60,442 nt of DNA from Paenarthrobacter sp. Z7-10 (lineage in GTDB: Bacteria > Actinomycetota > Actinomycetes > Actinomycetales > Micrococcaceae): positions 1 to 60,442 of the forward strand of contig NZ_JADPVH010000022.1 in the NCBI RefSeq assembly GCF_026932795.1, in the 5' to 3' direction. Position 1 is the first letter of the stretch. Each line of letters begins with the position of its first letter. Below are positions 16,799-25,009 of this stretch, piece after piece. Both the position numbers and the translations under genes were made by a program. The notes beneath the pieces are model-generated. The model did not search any database, was not told the DNA's origin, and saw nothing but the letters and a program-made list of their open reading frames with translations.

Positions 16799-16839
16799 GG
16801 TTCTGGCGGGCCGGGGTGGCAAAACGGCCCGCCAGAACC
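16799..16839 (-). terminator. Hairpin just after the UPF0182 gene
   Basis: A 14-bp perfect inverted repeat (GGTTCTGGCGGGCC and complement, 13-nt loop) starts 7 nt beyond the UPF0182 stop. No T-run follows, so it may be a terminator or a protective 3' stem-loop. Confidence 0.6.
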
Positions 16840-16846
16840 TTGCCAG

Positions 16847-19800
16847 CTACTTGCTCGGGCTGGCCGAGGACGTTGCCGGGGGATTGTTGGTGGAAGTCTC
16901 GCTGGCACCGGCGGAGGGAACGGCGGACGGTGGAACGCCCGTTTTTGCCTCCGCAGCCATCGCCGCGGCGATTGCTGCGCTGAGCCGCTTCTGCGCCGCC
17001 CCGTAAGCGGCGAAGTCGCCCTTGCCAAGGGCGGCCTGTCCGTCCTTGATGGCCTGGTTTGCGTCGGACAGTGCCTTGGACAGCTTGGCCTGCTCCGTCG
17101 GGTTCGACGTAGTGCCGCCGGTCCCCGACGAGCCGGGAGACGTCGTCGTCGTACCGGGCTTCTGCGAATCCCCCGCCGTTGCACCGGAATTACCGCCAAA
17201 GAGCTGATCCAACGCCTCGTTCAGCGTCGCTGCGTAACCGATCTTGTCCCCGAAGGCCACCAGCACGCGCTGCAGCGTCGGGTAGGACGTCTCGCCATTG
17301 GACTTCACGTAGACCGGCTGGACATAGAGCAGTCCGCCGCCCACCGGAAGAGTCAGCAGGTTCCCGTTAATCACCGTGGACTGGCCCAGGCGAAGCACGT
17401 TGAGCTGCTGGGAAACGGAGGGATCGGAGGTAAAGGTGTTCTGCACCTGGCCCGGACCCGGGACCTGGGTATCCGCGGGCAACTCCAGCAGCCTGAGCTT
17501 GCCGTAGGCGGGGTCCTTGACGCCCTTTTTGTTCCCGGCATCCCCGTCGGCAGCCATGAAGCCGTACAGCACGTTCCGAGACTCGGTCCCCTGCACGGAT
17601 TGCGGGATGAAGGACGTTGTCAGCGAGAAGGCCGGCTTGGACTGGCCCGGCATCTGTAACGAGAGGTAGTACGGCGGCTGTTTCACCGTCGCACTGACGG
17701 TGGGATCGTTCGGGACGCTCCAGGCCTGCGTATTTTTGTAAAATTCCGCCGGGTTGGTCACGTGGTAGCGGTCCAGCAGTTCGCGCTGAACCTTGAAGAG
17801 ATCTTCCGGATAGCGCACGTGACTCATCAGGTCCCCTGACATTTCACTGTACGGTTTGATGGTGCTCGGGAAGACCTTCTGCCAGGCTTTCAAGATCGGA
17901 TCCTGGTCATCCCAGGCGTACAGGTTTACTGAACCGTCGTAAGCGTCCACTGTGGCTTTAACCGAGTTGCGGATGTAGTTGATGGAATCGTTCGGCAGCG
18001 CCCCCGTCCCGTTTTTCTGGGTCAGCGAATCCGTGGTGGCTGCTTCGACCTGCTGCTGCTGGGAGTACGGGTACGCGGAGCTGGTGGTGTAACCGTCCAC
18101 GATCCATTTGACCCGGCCATCGACGACGGCGGGATAGGGGTTGCCGTCGATGGTCAGGTAGGGTGCTACTTTCGCCACCCGTTCTTTGGGCGTGCGGTTG
18201 TAAAGGATCTGGGACTTGTCATTGACGCCGTTGGTCAGCAAAAGATCCGAGGATTGGAACTTAATCGCATACAGCAGCCGATTGAACCAGTTACCCACGC
18301 TCGGGCCCGCGCTGCCGGTGAAGGTGGTCTGCGAGTCGCTGCTGCTGCTGGTGCCTTGCGGGCGGTCCAGTTCCACCGGTGCGGTGCCGGTCGGTGCGCC
18401 CACAATGGAATAGTCAGGCGAGGACTGGCCGAAGTAGATCCGCGGCTGATAGCTGGTGTCGGTACCCAACTTGCCGGTGGAGGGCACTCCGGACTGAATG
18501 AAGACCGGCTTGCCATCCGCTGTGACTGTATTGCCATAGGCGGCCACCACACCATAACCGTGCGTATAGACCAGGTGCTTGTTGTACCAAGTCTGCTGGT
18601 CCGGGTTGATGCCGTCCGGGTTAAGCTCACGGACGGCAATGACCGTGTCCTGGACCTTGCCGTCAATGGTGTAACGGTCCACGTTCAGCGTGGACGGGAA
18701 CTTGTAGTACGGGCGGTATTGCTGCAGCTGGGCGAAAGTGGAGGACACCAGATTCGGATCCAGCAGCCGGATATTGGCCGTCGTCGCGGCATCCTGACGC
18801 AGCGCACCTTGGGTGGCCTTCGTCGTCGCGTCATACGGCGTGACCTCCACCTTGTCCAGTCCGTACGCCCCGCGGGTCATATCGATATTGCGCTGGATGT
18901 ACGGTGCCTCCAGCGTGGCCTCGGATGGGGTGACCTGGAACTGCTGCACCACCCATGGGTAGATTCCCCCGGCCAGAATCGAAGTAACGATCAGCATCGC
19001 GGTGCCGATGATGGCCAGGCGCCACCGACCGACCACAGCTGTAATGATGAACAGCACGGCGACTATCAGGGCCGCCACGGCGAGGATGGACTTCGTGGGA
19101 ATCACCGCATTGACGTCCGTGTACAGCGCACCCGAGCGAAGACCGCTGTTGTCCTGCAGTGTCGAATACCGGTCCAACCAGGCATTGAGCCCGATCAACA
19201 GCAGGAAAACCGCGGCCAGTACGGCCACGTGGATTTGCGCCGCCCGGCTGGTGAACAGACCCCGTTCCTGCAGCCGGATGGCGCCATAGAGGTAGTGGGT
19301 CAGCAGACCGGCGATCGCCGCAACGACGACGACGCTGATCAAGAATCCCGAGACGAAGCCAAAGAACGGCAACGTGTTGGTGTAGAAGCTGATGTCCAGC
19401 CCAAATTGGGGGTCCTTTTGACCAAACGGGACCTGATAAATGAACAGCAGCACCTTCTGCCACTGACCGGCCACAGCGGTACCGGCAAAGAGCCCGAAGA
19501 CAACGGGAACACCGATCATAACCAGCCGGCGTACCGGCTCAAGCTGGGCCTGATAGCGATTGAGGCTGTCCTGCAGTTCGCTGTCCGGGGCGTAGACCGG
19601 CCGGGCCCGGTAAGCCACCCGGATAGAGGCGTAGACGCCACCGGCCATGACCAGGAAGCCCACAAGGAAGATCACGGCTCTGGACGAATTCTCCCGCCAG
19701 AACATTTCCAGGAAGCCCAGCTGGTTGTACCAGAGCACCTCGGTGTAAAGGTTGGCGAACAGGACGAAGCCGATCACCAGCAGGGCCACGACGATGAGCG

Positions 19801-19870
19801 TGGGCAACAGCGGCCCCCGCCGCCGCCGCGTGCTGGTGGGTCGGGCGTTGGAACTGGGACGGGAAGTCAC
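16847..19870 (-). CDS. UPF0182 family membrane protein
   Basis: A 1007-residue protein found widely in actinobacteria, including mycobacteria, with unknown function. After a basic N-terminus ([10 protein letters not shown]) the first third has about seven transmembrane helices. The long C-terminal part is a predicted extracytoplasmic domain containing the family signatures [25 protein letters not shown] and [14 protein letters not shown]. It ends in a Ser/Thr/Gly linker and an Ala-rich helical tail. The GTG start at 19870 follows AGAGGTAAGC. It lies beside the Lon-like protease gene in the same orientation, an arrangement also present in mycobacteria (from memory Rv3193c-Rv3194c). Confidence 0.93.
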   Translation of the reverse strand: MTSRPSSNARPTSTRRRRGPLLPTLIVVALLVIGFVLFANLYTEVLWYNQLGFLEMFWRENSSRAVIFLVGFLVMAGGVYASIRVAYRARPVYAPDSELQDSLNRYQAQLEPVRRLVMIGVPVVFGLFAGTAVAGQWQKVLLFIYQVPFGQKDPQFGLDISFYTNTLPFFGFVSGFLISVVVVAAIAGLLTHYLYGAIRLQERGLFTSRAAQIHVAVLAAVFLLLIGLNAWLDRYSTLQDNSGLRSGALYTDVNAVIPTKSILAVAALIVAVLFIITAVVGRWRLAIIGTAMLIVTSILAGGIYPWVVQQFQVTPSEATLEAPYIQRNIDMTRGAYGLDKVEVTPYDATTKATQGALRQDAATTANIRLLDPNLVSSTFAQLQQYRPYYKFPSTLNVDRYTIDGKVQDTVIAVRELNPDGINPDQQTWYNKHLVYTHGYGVVAAYGNTVTADGKPVFIQSGVPSTGKLGTDTSYQPRIYFGQSSPDYSIVGAPTGTAPVELDRPQGTSSSSDSQTTFTGSAGPSVGNWFNRLLYAIKFQSSDLLLTNGVNDKSQILYNRTPKERVAKVAPYLTIDGNPYPAVVDGRVKWIVDGYTTSSAYPYSQQQQVEAATTDSLTQKNGTGALPNDSINYIRNSVKATVDAYDGSVNLYAWDDQDPILKAWQKVFPSTIKPYSEMSGDLMSHVRYPEDLFKVQRELLDRYHVTNPAEFYKNTQAWSVPNDPTVSATVKQPPYYLSLQMPGQSKPAFSLTTSFIPQSVQGTESRNVLYGFMAADGDAGNKKGVKDPAYGKLRLLELPADTQVPGPGQVQNTFTSDPSVSQQLNVLRLGQSTVINGNLLTLPVGGGLLYVQPVYVKSNGETSYPTLQRVLVAFGDKIGYAATLNEALDQLFGGNSGATAGDSQKPGTTTTSPGSSGTGGTTSNPTEQAKLSKALSDANQAIKDGQAALGKGDFAAYGAAQKRLSAAIAAAMAAEAKTGVPPSAVPSAGASETSTNNPPATSSASPSK

Positions 19871-20174
19871 GCTTACCTCTATTTAACCTTGAAGGTGCAA
19901 TCTGGTGTTGTCGCGCTGTTAGCGCCGATGCTGCTGGTAATGCTGGTGGTGCTGCTGGTGCTGGTAATGCTGGTGATGCTATTACCGCCTGTACCACCTG
20001 CGCTGCGACAGGTGATGCCGGTGATGCGGGACGTTCTGTTATGAGTGCCACGAACGGTGCCGTGGCGAAGTTCCTCTGATGCCATTGTGCCCCGATTCCG
20101 CGAAACCCCGGCACTCCCCCCAAAACCCTGCGGCTTTGCGGGGGTTTGGCGCGTTGGCTCGGGTTTCGGCATTG
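19871..20174. other. 304-bp intergenic stretch: low-complexity tract and palindrome
   Basis: The gap between the UPF0182 gene and the Lon-like protease gene holds two things. At about 19915-20040 there is an imperfect short-unit repeat built from GCTGGTAATGCTGGTG-like words. At 20101-20168 lies the second copy of the intergenic palindrome. A Ser/Thr-rich open frame (about 19879-20172, minus) crosses both, but it looks like a by-product of the repeat rather than a gene. The UPF0182 promoter probably lies here. Confidence 0.6.
20101..20168. repeat. Intergenic palindromic repeat, copy 2
   Basis: It begins CGAAACCCC and ends GGGTTTCG, which pair. The interior contains TGCGGCTTTGCGGG, as in the copy at 8191-8259. 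An inner hairpin (CCAAAACCC with GGGGTTTGG) also forms. It starts 6 bp past the stop of the Lon-like protease gene, so this copy may serve as that gene's transcription terminator. Confidence 0.6.
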
Positions 20175-21299
20175 TCAGCCGGCCGTGCAGCTGGGCAGCG
20201 CGGAGGTGTCCTTGCCGGACGCAATCTGCCTGACGTCGTCGTAGGCCTGTTGCAGCGTGCTGACCTTGACCACCCGCAGGCCGTCGGGGACGTGGCCCAC
20301 CACTTCATTGCAGTTCGATGCCGGCGCGAAGAACACTGTGGCGCCGCCGTGCTTGGCGCCGATCATCTTCTGGTCAATACCGCCAATCGGGCCCACATTG
20401 CCGCCCGCATCGATGGTCCCGGTGCCGGCGAAATGTTTGCCACCGGTCAAGTTCCCCGGCGTCAGCGTGTCGATGATGCCCAGCGCAAACATCATTCCAG
20501 CACTGGGGCCTCCGACGTTGCTCAGCGCAATCGACACGTCAAAGGGGAACGTGAACTTGCTCTGCAGTTGCACGCCCAACAGGAACTTTCCGGCGGCCCC
20601 CGGCTGCGGCGTAATGGTTGTCTCGCTCGTGCTCCCGCCGCGCCGAAAGCTGATGGTGACGGGTTTACCGGCGCCGGAGGCCAGCGCATCCTGGATCACT
20701 GTGATGTCGGTGATCGGGTGGGAATTGATCGTGAGCAGCACATCATCGGGCTTCAGTTTCCCTTTGGAAGCCGAAGTGTCGGGAAGGGCGAAGACCGCCA
20801 GCGAGGTCGTATAGGGGATTTTCAGTTGTGTCAGCGCCGCGGCGGTGGCGTCCTCCTGGGAGGTGCTCATCGCCACGGCATTCTGTGAACTCACCTGCTG
20901 CTGGCTGGTGCCCGGCGGGAACAGCAGTTCTTTGGGATAGACGGATTTGCTGCTGTCCAGCCAGGCCCGGTAGGCAGCGACGATGTTCAGGTTGTTTCCT
21001 GGGCCACCGTTGAGATAGACCGTCACCAAATCGAGGCTGCCGTCGGCTGGGTAGGTGGGATGCCCGCTGACCTGGATGACAGGCTTGCCGCTGTCCTTGC
21101 CCAAGGTATTGAATGTGGGCCCAGGAGACTCGACGACATAGGGCACCGGCAGCGTCAAGGCCAGCACGCAAAGCGCTGCGGCCAGCACTCCGGAGACCAC
21201 CATGGCGGCGAAGCGTCCGTCGCGCGGGCGCTGCGGAGAGGCAAGCGCGGCTTGGCCGGTCCACGGCGTGGCCCGCTGCCCTGTATTCGGATCGCTCAA
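20175..21299 (-). CDS. Membrane-anchored PDZ/Lon-like serine protease (YlbL type)
   Basis: One N-terminal transmembrane helix (FAAMVVSGVLAAALCVLALT) places the rest outside the membrane. A PDZ domain follows at about residues 175-235 (LKPDDVLLTINSHPITD). The C-terminal Lon-type proteolytic domain carries the catalytic Ser in NVGGPSAGMMFALG and the dyad Lys in GIDQKMIGAKHGG. The length of 374 residues fits. It is divergent from the DUF2342 metalloprotease gene and in line with UPF0182. The Bacillus relative YlbL degrades membrane-associated regulators; no substrate can be inferred here. Confidence 0.93.
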   Translation of the reverse strand: MSDPNTGQRATPWTGQAALASPQRPRDGRFAAMVVSGVLAAALCVLALTLPVPYVVESPGPTFNTLGKDSGKPVIQVSGHPTYPADGSLDLVTVYLNGGPGNNLNIVAAYRAWLDSSKSVYPKELLFPPGTSQQQVSSQNAVAMSTSQEDATAAALTQLKIPYTTSLAVFALPDTSASKGKLKPDDVLLTINSHPITDITVIQDALASGAGKPVTISFRRGGSTSETTITPQPGAAGKFLLGVQLQSKFTFPFDVSIALSNVGGPSAGMMFALGIIDTLTPGNLTGGKHFAGTGTIDAGGNVGPIGGIDQKMIGAKHGGATVFFAPASNCNEVVGHVPDGLRVVKVSTLQQAYDDVRQIASGKDTSALPSCTAG

Positions 21300-21541
21300 A
21301 ACCTCTACCTCTCGCTGGCAGCTGCTGCCACGGTACCTGATGAGTTCAAATCCCTAGCCTACGTGGTCCGGCCGACGTTTCCCTGAACGCCGGCGGCGCA
21401 GCGGGAGTGCGGAGCGCACGGCGGGCAGGGCACAGCGGGAAGGCTTTGCCTTTAGCGAACGTCCCCGCCGTCGGGCAGACAAGCCAGGTGCCCGGCGGTA
21501 ACGTGAGAAGAGTCAGCACGTCTCCCACAGATCGGCCGAAG

Positions 21542-23023
21542 ATGAGCTCCAACCCAGCCAATAACGACGACGACACCCCCAAGGACCCGCTGTCCGAGAT
21601 GCTGGCCAATCTGATGGGCGGCAAGGGGATGGAGGGCTTCGATCCGGCGGCTTTGGCCAAGGCGGCGGGCCTGCCGGACGATCCACAGGCACTTTCGCAG
21701 ATTTTTGCGCAGGTGCAGGCGATGATGGGCCAGAGCGAGGGGCCTGTCAATTGGCAACTGGCGCACGACAATGCCCGGCAGGCCGCCGCCGGAGGTGATC
21801 CTTCGGTAACGCCCGCGCAGAGCCGTGAAATCGACGAAGCGCTCCGGCTGGCCGAGCTGTGGCTTGACCCCGTGACCGAACTGCCCAGCACTGGCTTGAT
21901 AGGTCAGGCCTGGTCCCGGGCCGAATGGGTCGAGGAAACGCTGGGTACGTGGAAACGGCTGACCGAACCAGTGGCCAACAGCATCGCCTTCGCACTCTCG
22001 AGCACCCTGGCGGAACAGCTGCCCGAGGAAATGACCTCGATGATGGGCGGCGCCGCGTCCATGCTGCAGAATATGGGCGGGGCCCTCTTCGGCATGCAGC
22101 TGGGACAGGCCGTTGGCGCTTTGGCACGCGAGGTCGTCAGCTCCACCGACATCGGGGTGCCGCTGGCGGATCTCCAAATGGCACTGCTGCCGGCCAACGT
22201 CGCCGCCTTCGGCGCGGGCTTGGACGTGCCGGAACAGGATGTCCGGCTCTTCCTCGCGGTGCGCGAAGCGGCGCACGCCAGATTGTTCGTGCATGTCCCT
22301 TGGCTGCGCGGTCATCTCCTCGGTGCGATTGAGTCCTATGCACGCGGCATCCACATTGACATGTCCCGAATGGAGGAGCTGGCCAGGGACATGGACCCGA
22401 GCAATCCCGAGACCATCCAGGCGGCGCTGTCCGAGGGCGTCTTCATGCCGCAGCGGACTGCCGAGCAGGACGCCGCATTGGCAAAGTTGGAAACAGCCCT
22501 GGCCCTGGTTGAAGGTTGGGTCGACGAGCTTAGTTTCGAGGCCGCCCGGAATCTGCCCTCGGCCTCCGCACTGCGCGAAACGGTTCGACGGCGCCGCGCC
22601 ACGGGCGGCCCGGCCGAGCATGCCTTCGGCGCCTTGGTCGGCCTGGAGCTGCGCCCGCGCCGGCTGCGTGAGGCCGCGGCATTATGGGCGGCGCTGAAGG
22701 AACAGCGCGGCATCAGCGGCCGGGACGCCATCTGGGAGCACCCGGATCTGCTGCCCACGGCGGAAGATCTGGACGATCCGGCTGGCTTCGGAGCCCGCAG
22801 ACAACTGCTGGAAGCATCGGGTTCGGAAGTGGATGCGGCGCTGCAGAAACTGCTCGCCGGCGACTATGAGCCGAAGGATACCGGCACTGGCAGCGAGCCC
22901 AACGCGGACGGTTCGGACACATCCGGGCCCTCTTCCGGGCCTGCAAAGACCGACGACGGCACGTCCAGGAACGATGACGCTTCCGACGACGGCGGCTCAC
23001 CGGGAGCTCCGGCCGGCTCATAA
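21542..23023 (+). CDS. Zinc-dependent metalloprotease-like protein (DUF2342)
   Basis: About 493 residues from the ATG at 21542 (MSSNPANND); the ribosome site is weak and an in-frame GTG lies 45 nt upstream. The N-terminus has PLSEMLANLMGGKGMEGFDP and AALAKAAGLPDDPQALSQIF, typical of the actinobacterial DUF2342 hydrolases. The zincin-like site is VREAAHARLF, where the family's E-x-x-H-x-R replaces HExxH, with VEGWVDEL further on. A Gly/Ser/Asp-rich disordered tail closes the protein. It is divergent from the Lon-like protease gene. The function is unknown even in mycobacteria (from memory Rv3195). Confidence 0.88.
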   Translation: MSSNPANNDDDTPKDPLSEMLANLMGGKGMEGFDPAALAKAAGLPDDPQALSQIFAQVQAMMGQSEGPVNWQLAHDNARQAAAGGDPSVTPAQSREIDEALRLAELWLDPVTELPSTGLIGQAWSRAEWVEETLGTWKRLTEPVANSIAFALSSTLAEQLPEEMTSMMGGAASMLQNMGGALFGMQLGQAVGALAREVVSSTDIGVPLADLQMALLPANVAAFGAGLDVPEQDVRLFLAVREAAHARLFVHVPWLRGHLLGAIESYARGIHIDMSRMEELARDMDPSNPETIQAALSEGVFMPQRTAEQDAALAKLETALALVEGWVDELSFEAARNLPSASALRETVRRRRATGGPAEHAFGALVGLELRPRRLREAAALWAALKEQRGISGRDAIWEHPDLLPTAEDLDDPAGFGARRQLLEASGSEVDAALQKLLAGDYEPKDTGTGSEPNADGSDTSGPSSGPAKTDDGTSRNDDASDDGGSPGAPAGS

Positions 23024-23122
23024 CCACACCACCGTCGCCACTCCGCCGGAAACCGAGGGACACCTTCCGCAGGTGGAAGCCAGCCTCCGCGTGGTCAGTA
23101 CCAGGCGCCGGTTAACCCCGGA

Positions 23123-23776
23123 TCAGTCCAATTCCGGTCCGTTCGGGTCCATGCCGATGCGGTCCAGTCCCCTCGAGGTCGCGAAGGCAGCGCCTTCGAG
23201 GAAGGCCTTGGCGCGCTCCAGCTGGGGATATCCCTCCAGCAAAGCCCAGAAGGCGGGGCCGTGACCTGCCACAAGCAAATGGGCCAGTTCATGGAGCAGG
23301 ACATAGTCCACGACCCAGCCCGGCATGCCCTGCAGGTGATGCGAGAGGCGGATGGTTCGCTCGGAGGGGGTCGCCGATCCCCACCTGGAGTTCTGGTTGC
23401 TGACCCAGCGGACCGTAACGGGCCTGCTCCGGCCCGCAAAATACTGCAGTGACAACTCCTGCGCCCGCGTCATCAACGCGTCGTCGGACCGACCGCGTCC
23501 GGTGGGCGAACCCTTCCCCGACCTGTCGCCCTTGGATTGAAGCCTCAGCAGCATTCTAGCGACCCACTCACGTTCCTGGGCGGCGCTGAAGTGCCCCGGG
23601 ATCGCCACAACGGCTGTGCCGCCTTCCCAAAATGCCGCTACCGTTTGCCGTCGGCGACTGGAACGGCGCACAACCACCGGCGCATCCCGCTCAAGTTTGG
23701 CTGGAACGGAAGATTCCGGGACGGAAGATTCTGGGACGGAAGGCATGGGCGTGCCGGCCGATCGGGGGAAGAACAT
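23123..23776 (-). CDS. YgjP/M48-like metallopeptidase
   Basis: The zinc-protease motif HELAHLLVAGHGPAFW has the two His plus the third downstream His typical of the YgjP/DUF45 (M48-like) family. Upstream are VTVRWVSNQNSRWGSAT and IRLSHHLQGMPGWVVDYVLL, also family hallmarks. The N-terminus contains a short repeat (SVPESSVPESSVP). The start at 23776 has GAGG nearby; the in-frame ATG at 23746 is an alternative. It converges on the DUF2342 gene and is divergent from the ThiF-like gene. Confidence 0.9.
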   Translation of the reverse strand: MFFPRSAGTPMPSVPESSVPESSVPAKLERDAPVVVRRSSRRRQTVAAFWEGGTAVVAIPGHFSAAQEREWVARMLLRLQSKGDRSGKGSPTGRGRSDDALMTRAQELSLQYFAGRSRPVTVRWVSNQNSRWGSATPSERTIRLSHHLQGMPGWVVDYVLLHELAHLLVAGHGPAFWALLEGYPQLERAKAFLEGAAFATSRGLDRIGMDPNGPELD

Positions 23777-23946
23777 ACCTCGACGTTACAGTTCGGGCCA
23801 GACAAATCCGAGCCACCGGTGTGTGGTGTGGATAACCTCCCGGTGCGCTCCCGGCCGTGCCAGTATTTCTGCTAAGCACACCGGCCGGCAACCCACCTTG
23901 AGGCGCCGGGGTGATGCGTCAGAAGCATAGCGCGGCAGGAGCGGCC

Positions 23947-25005
23947 ATGATCATCAATCCTGGATTGCGGACGGTATTCCGCAATCCGCAGACCATTCAG
24001 ATCGGTGTGGGTGGCGGCGGGGTCATCCTGGAGGGGCTTACGGCAGAAGACCGCACCTTCGTGAAGCTCCTGTGCACGGGCACCTCCGGTGCCTCCGTGG
24101 CTGCGGCTGCGGCCAACGCCAACGTTCCGCCAGATCGGGTCGAACAGATCCTTCAATCGCTGGCCACGGTGCTGGTGGACGATTCTTTTCCCCTCCGCCC
24201 GCCAGGATTCCGCGGCGACAGACTGGCCGGGGAGATCCGGCAACTGTTCGCGGTGTATGGCAGGCAATCCACGGAAATCCTCAGCCGGCGCGGAAGGGCT
24301 GCCGTCCGGATCATTGGTCTGGGCCGGACGGGGGCCGCCGTGGCTCAGGCCCTGCTTGGTGGCGGGGTCCGGACATTGCTCCTGCAGGACGAGCGGGCGG
24401 TAACGGCCTCGGATGTGGGACCGGGGGCTTTCCGGCTTGCGGATATCGGCATGAACAGAGCCGCGGCGCTGCGTCGTCATCTGCTGTCCGCGGATCCGGG
24501 ATGCCAAGCGCATGTGATCCATCCGGTCAGCAGCGGCGGTCAGGTCTTTTCGTCCCTCGACCTTGCGGTGTACGTGGGCCAGGATGTGGCGGACCCGAAC
24601 GTCCTGGCCGAACTGATGGGCCGCGACCAGCCGCATCTGGTGGTCCTGCTCCGCGAACAGGACGGCGCCGTTGGCCCCCTGGTTATTCCAGGACAAACCG
24701 CCTGTCAGGGGTGCATCGAGCGGCAACTGGCCGAAGTGGACCCCGACTGGCCACAGATCCGCCGCCAGCTGGAGGACCAGGCAGCGGCCGAAGAGGGTTC
24801 GATGGCTCTGGAATTGGCGGGCTCGGCTGCCTACCAGGCGCTGCTGTATCTGGACGGAACCAACCGGCCAGCCAGTTGGTCCGCCGTGCTCACGTTCCGC
24901 GGCGCCGACGGCGGATGGCGGCAGCACCGCTACACCCAGCATCCGGATTGCGGCTGCCAGCTGCAGCGCCAAGCCGCAGCTAACCTGCAATTATGGGACG
25001 GGTGA
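23947..25005 (+). CDS. ThiF/E1-like protein with peptide-binding-like N-terminal domain (TOMM cyclodehydratase-like)
   Basis: 352 residues from the ATG at 23947, which has AGGAG at good spacing. The first 90 residues (INPGLRTVFRNPQTIQIGVG, ILEGLTAEDRTFVKLL) resemble the winged-helix RiPP-recognition domain at the front of azol(in)e cyclodehydratase partner proteins. The middle is an E1-like Rossmann fold (VRIIGLGRTGAAVAQALLGGGVRTLLLQD). Zinc-type Cys pairs appear as GQTACQGCIE and PDCGCQLQ. The usual adenylation-site Arg and Asp residues are not obvious, so it may be a binding protein rather than an enzyme. No YcaO, dehydrogenase or precursor-peptide gene is nearby. Confidence 0.75.
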   Translation: MIINPGLRTVFRNPQTIQIGVGGGGVILEGLTAEDRTFVKLLCTGTSGASVAAAAANANVPPDRVEQILQSLATVLVDDSFPLRPPGFRGDRLAGEIRQLFAVYGRQSTEILSRRGRAAVRIIGLGRTGAAVAQALLGGGVRTLLLQDERAVTASDVGPGAFRLADIGMNRAAALRRHLLSADPGCQAHVIHPVSSGGQVFSSLDLAVYVGQDVADPNVLAELMGRDQPHLVVLLREQDGAVGPLVIPGQTACQGCIERQLAEVDPDWPQIRRQLEDQAAAEEGSMALELAGSAAYQALLYLDGTNRPASWSAVLTFRGADGGWRQHRYTQHPDCGCQLQRQAAANLQLWDG

Positions 25006-25009
25006 GGCC

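Noticed and set aside
18254-20044. 596-codon open frame opposite the UPF0182 gene
   Set aside because: Antisense shadow; the translation is His/Gln/Arg-rich with no domain, while the minus frame has family motifs and helices.
8191-20168. The two palindromic repeats as part of a CRISPR array
   Set aside because: Only two copies 12 kb apart, no regular spacers and no cas genes.
19879-20172. 97-codon Ser/Thr-rich minus frame between the UPF0182 and protease genes
   Set aside because: It is created by the short-unit repeat tract and also crosses the palindromic element. No ribosome site or domain is present.
23947-25005. A complete azol(in)e peptide (TOMM) biosynthetic cluster
   Set aside because: Only the ThiF-like protein is present. 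No YcaO, dehydrogenase, transporter or precursor-peptide gene is found nearby.
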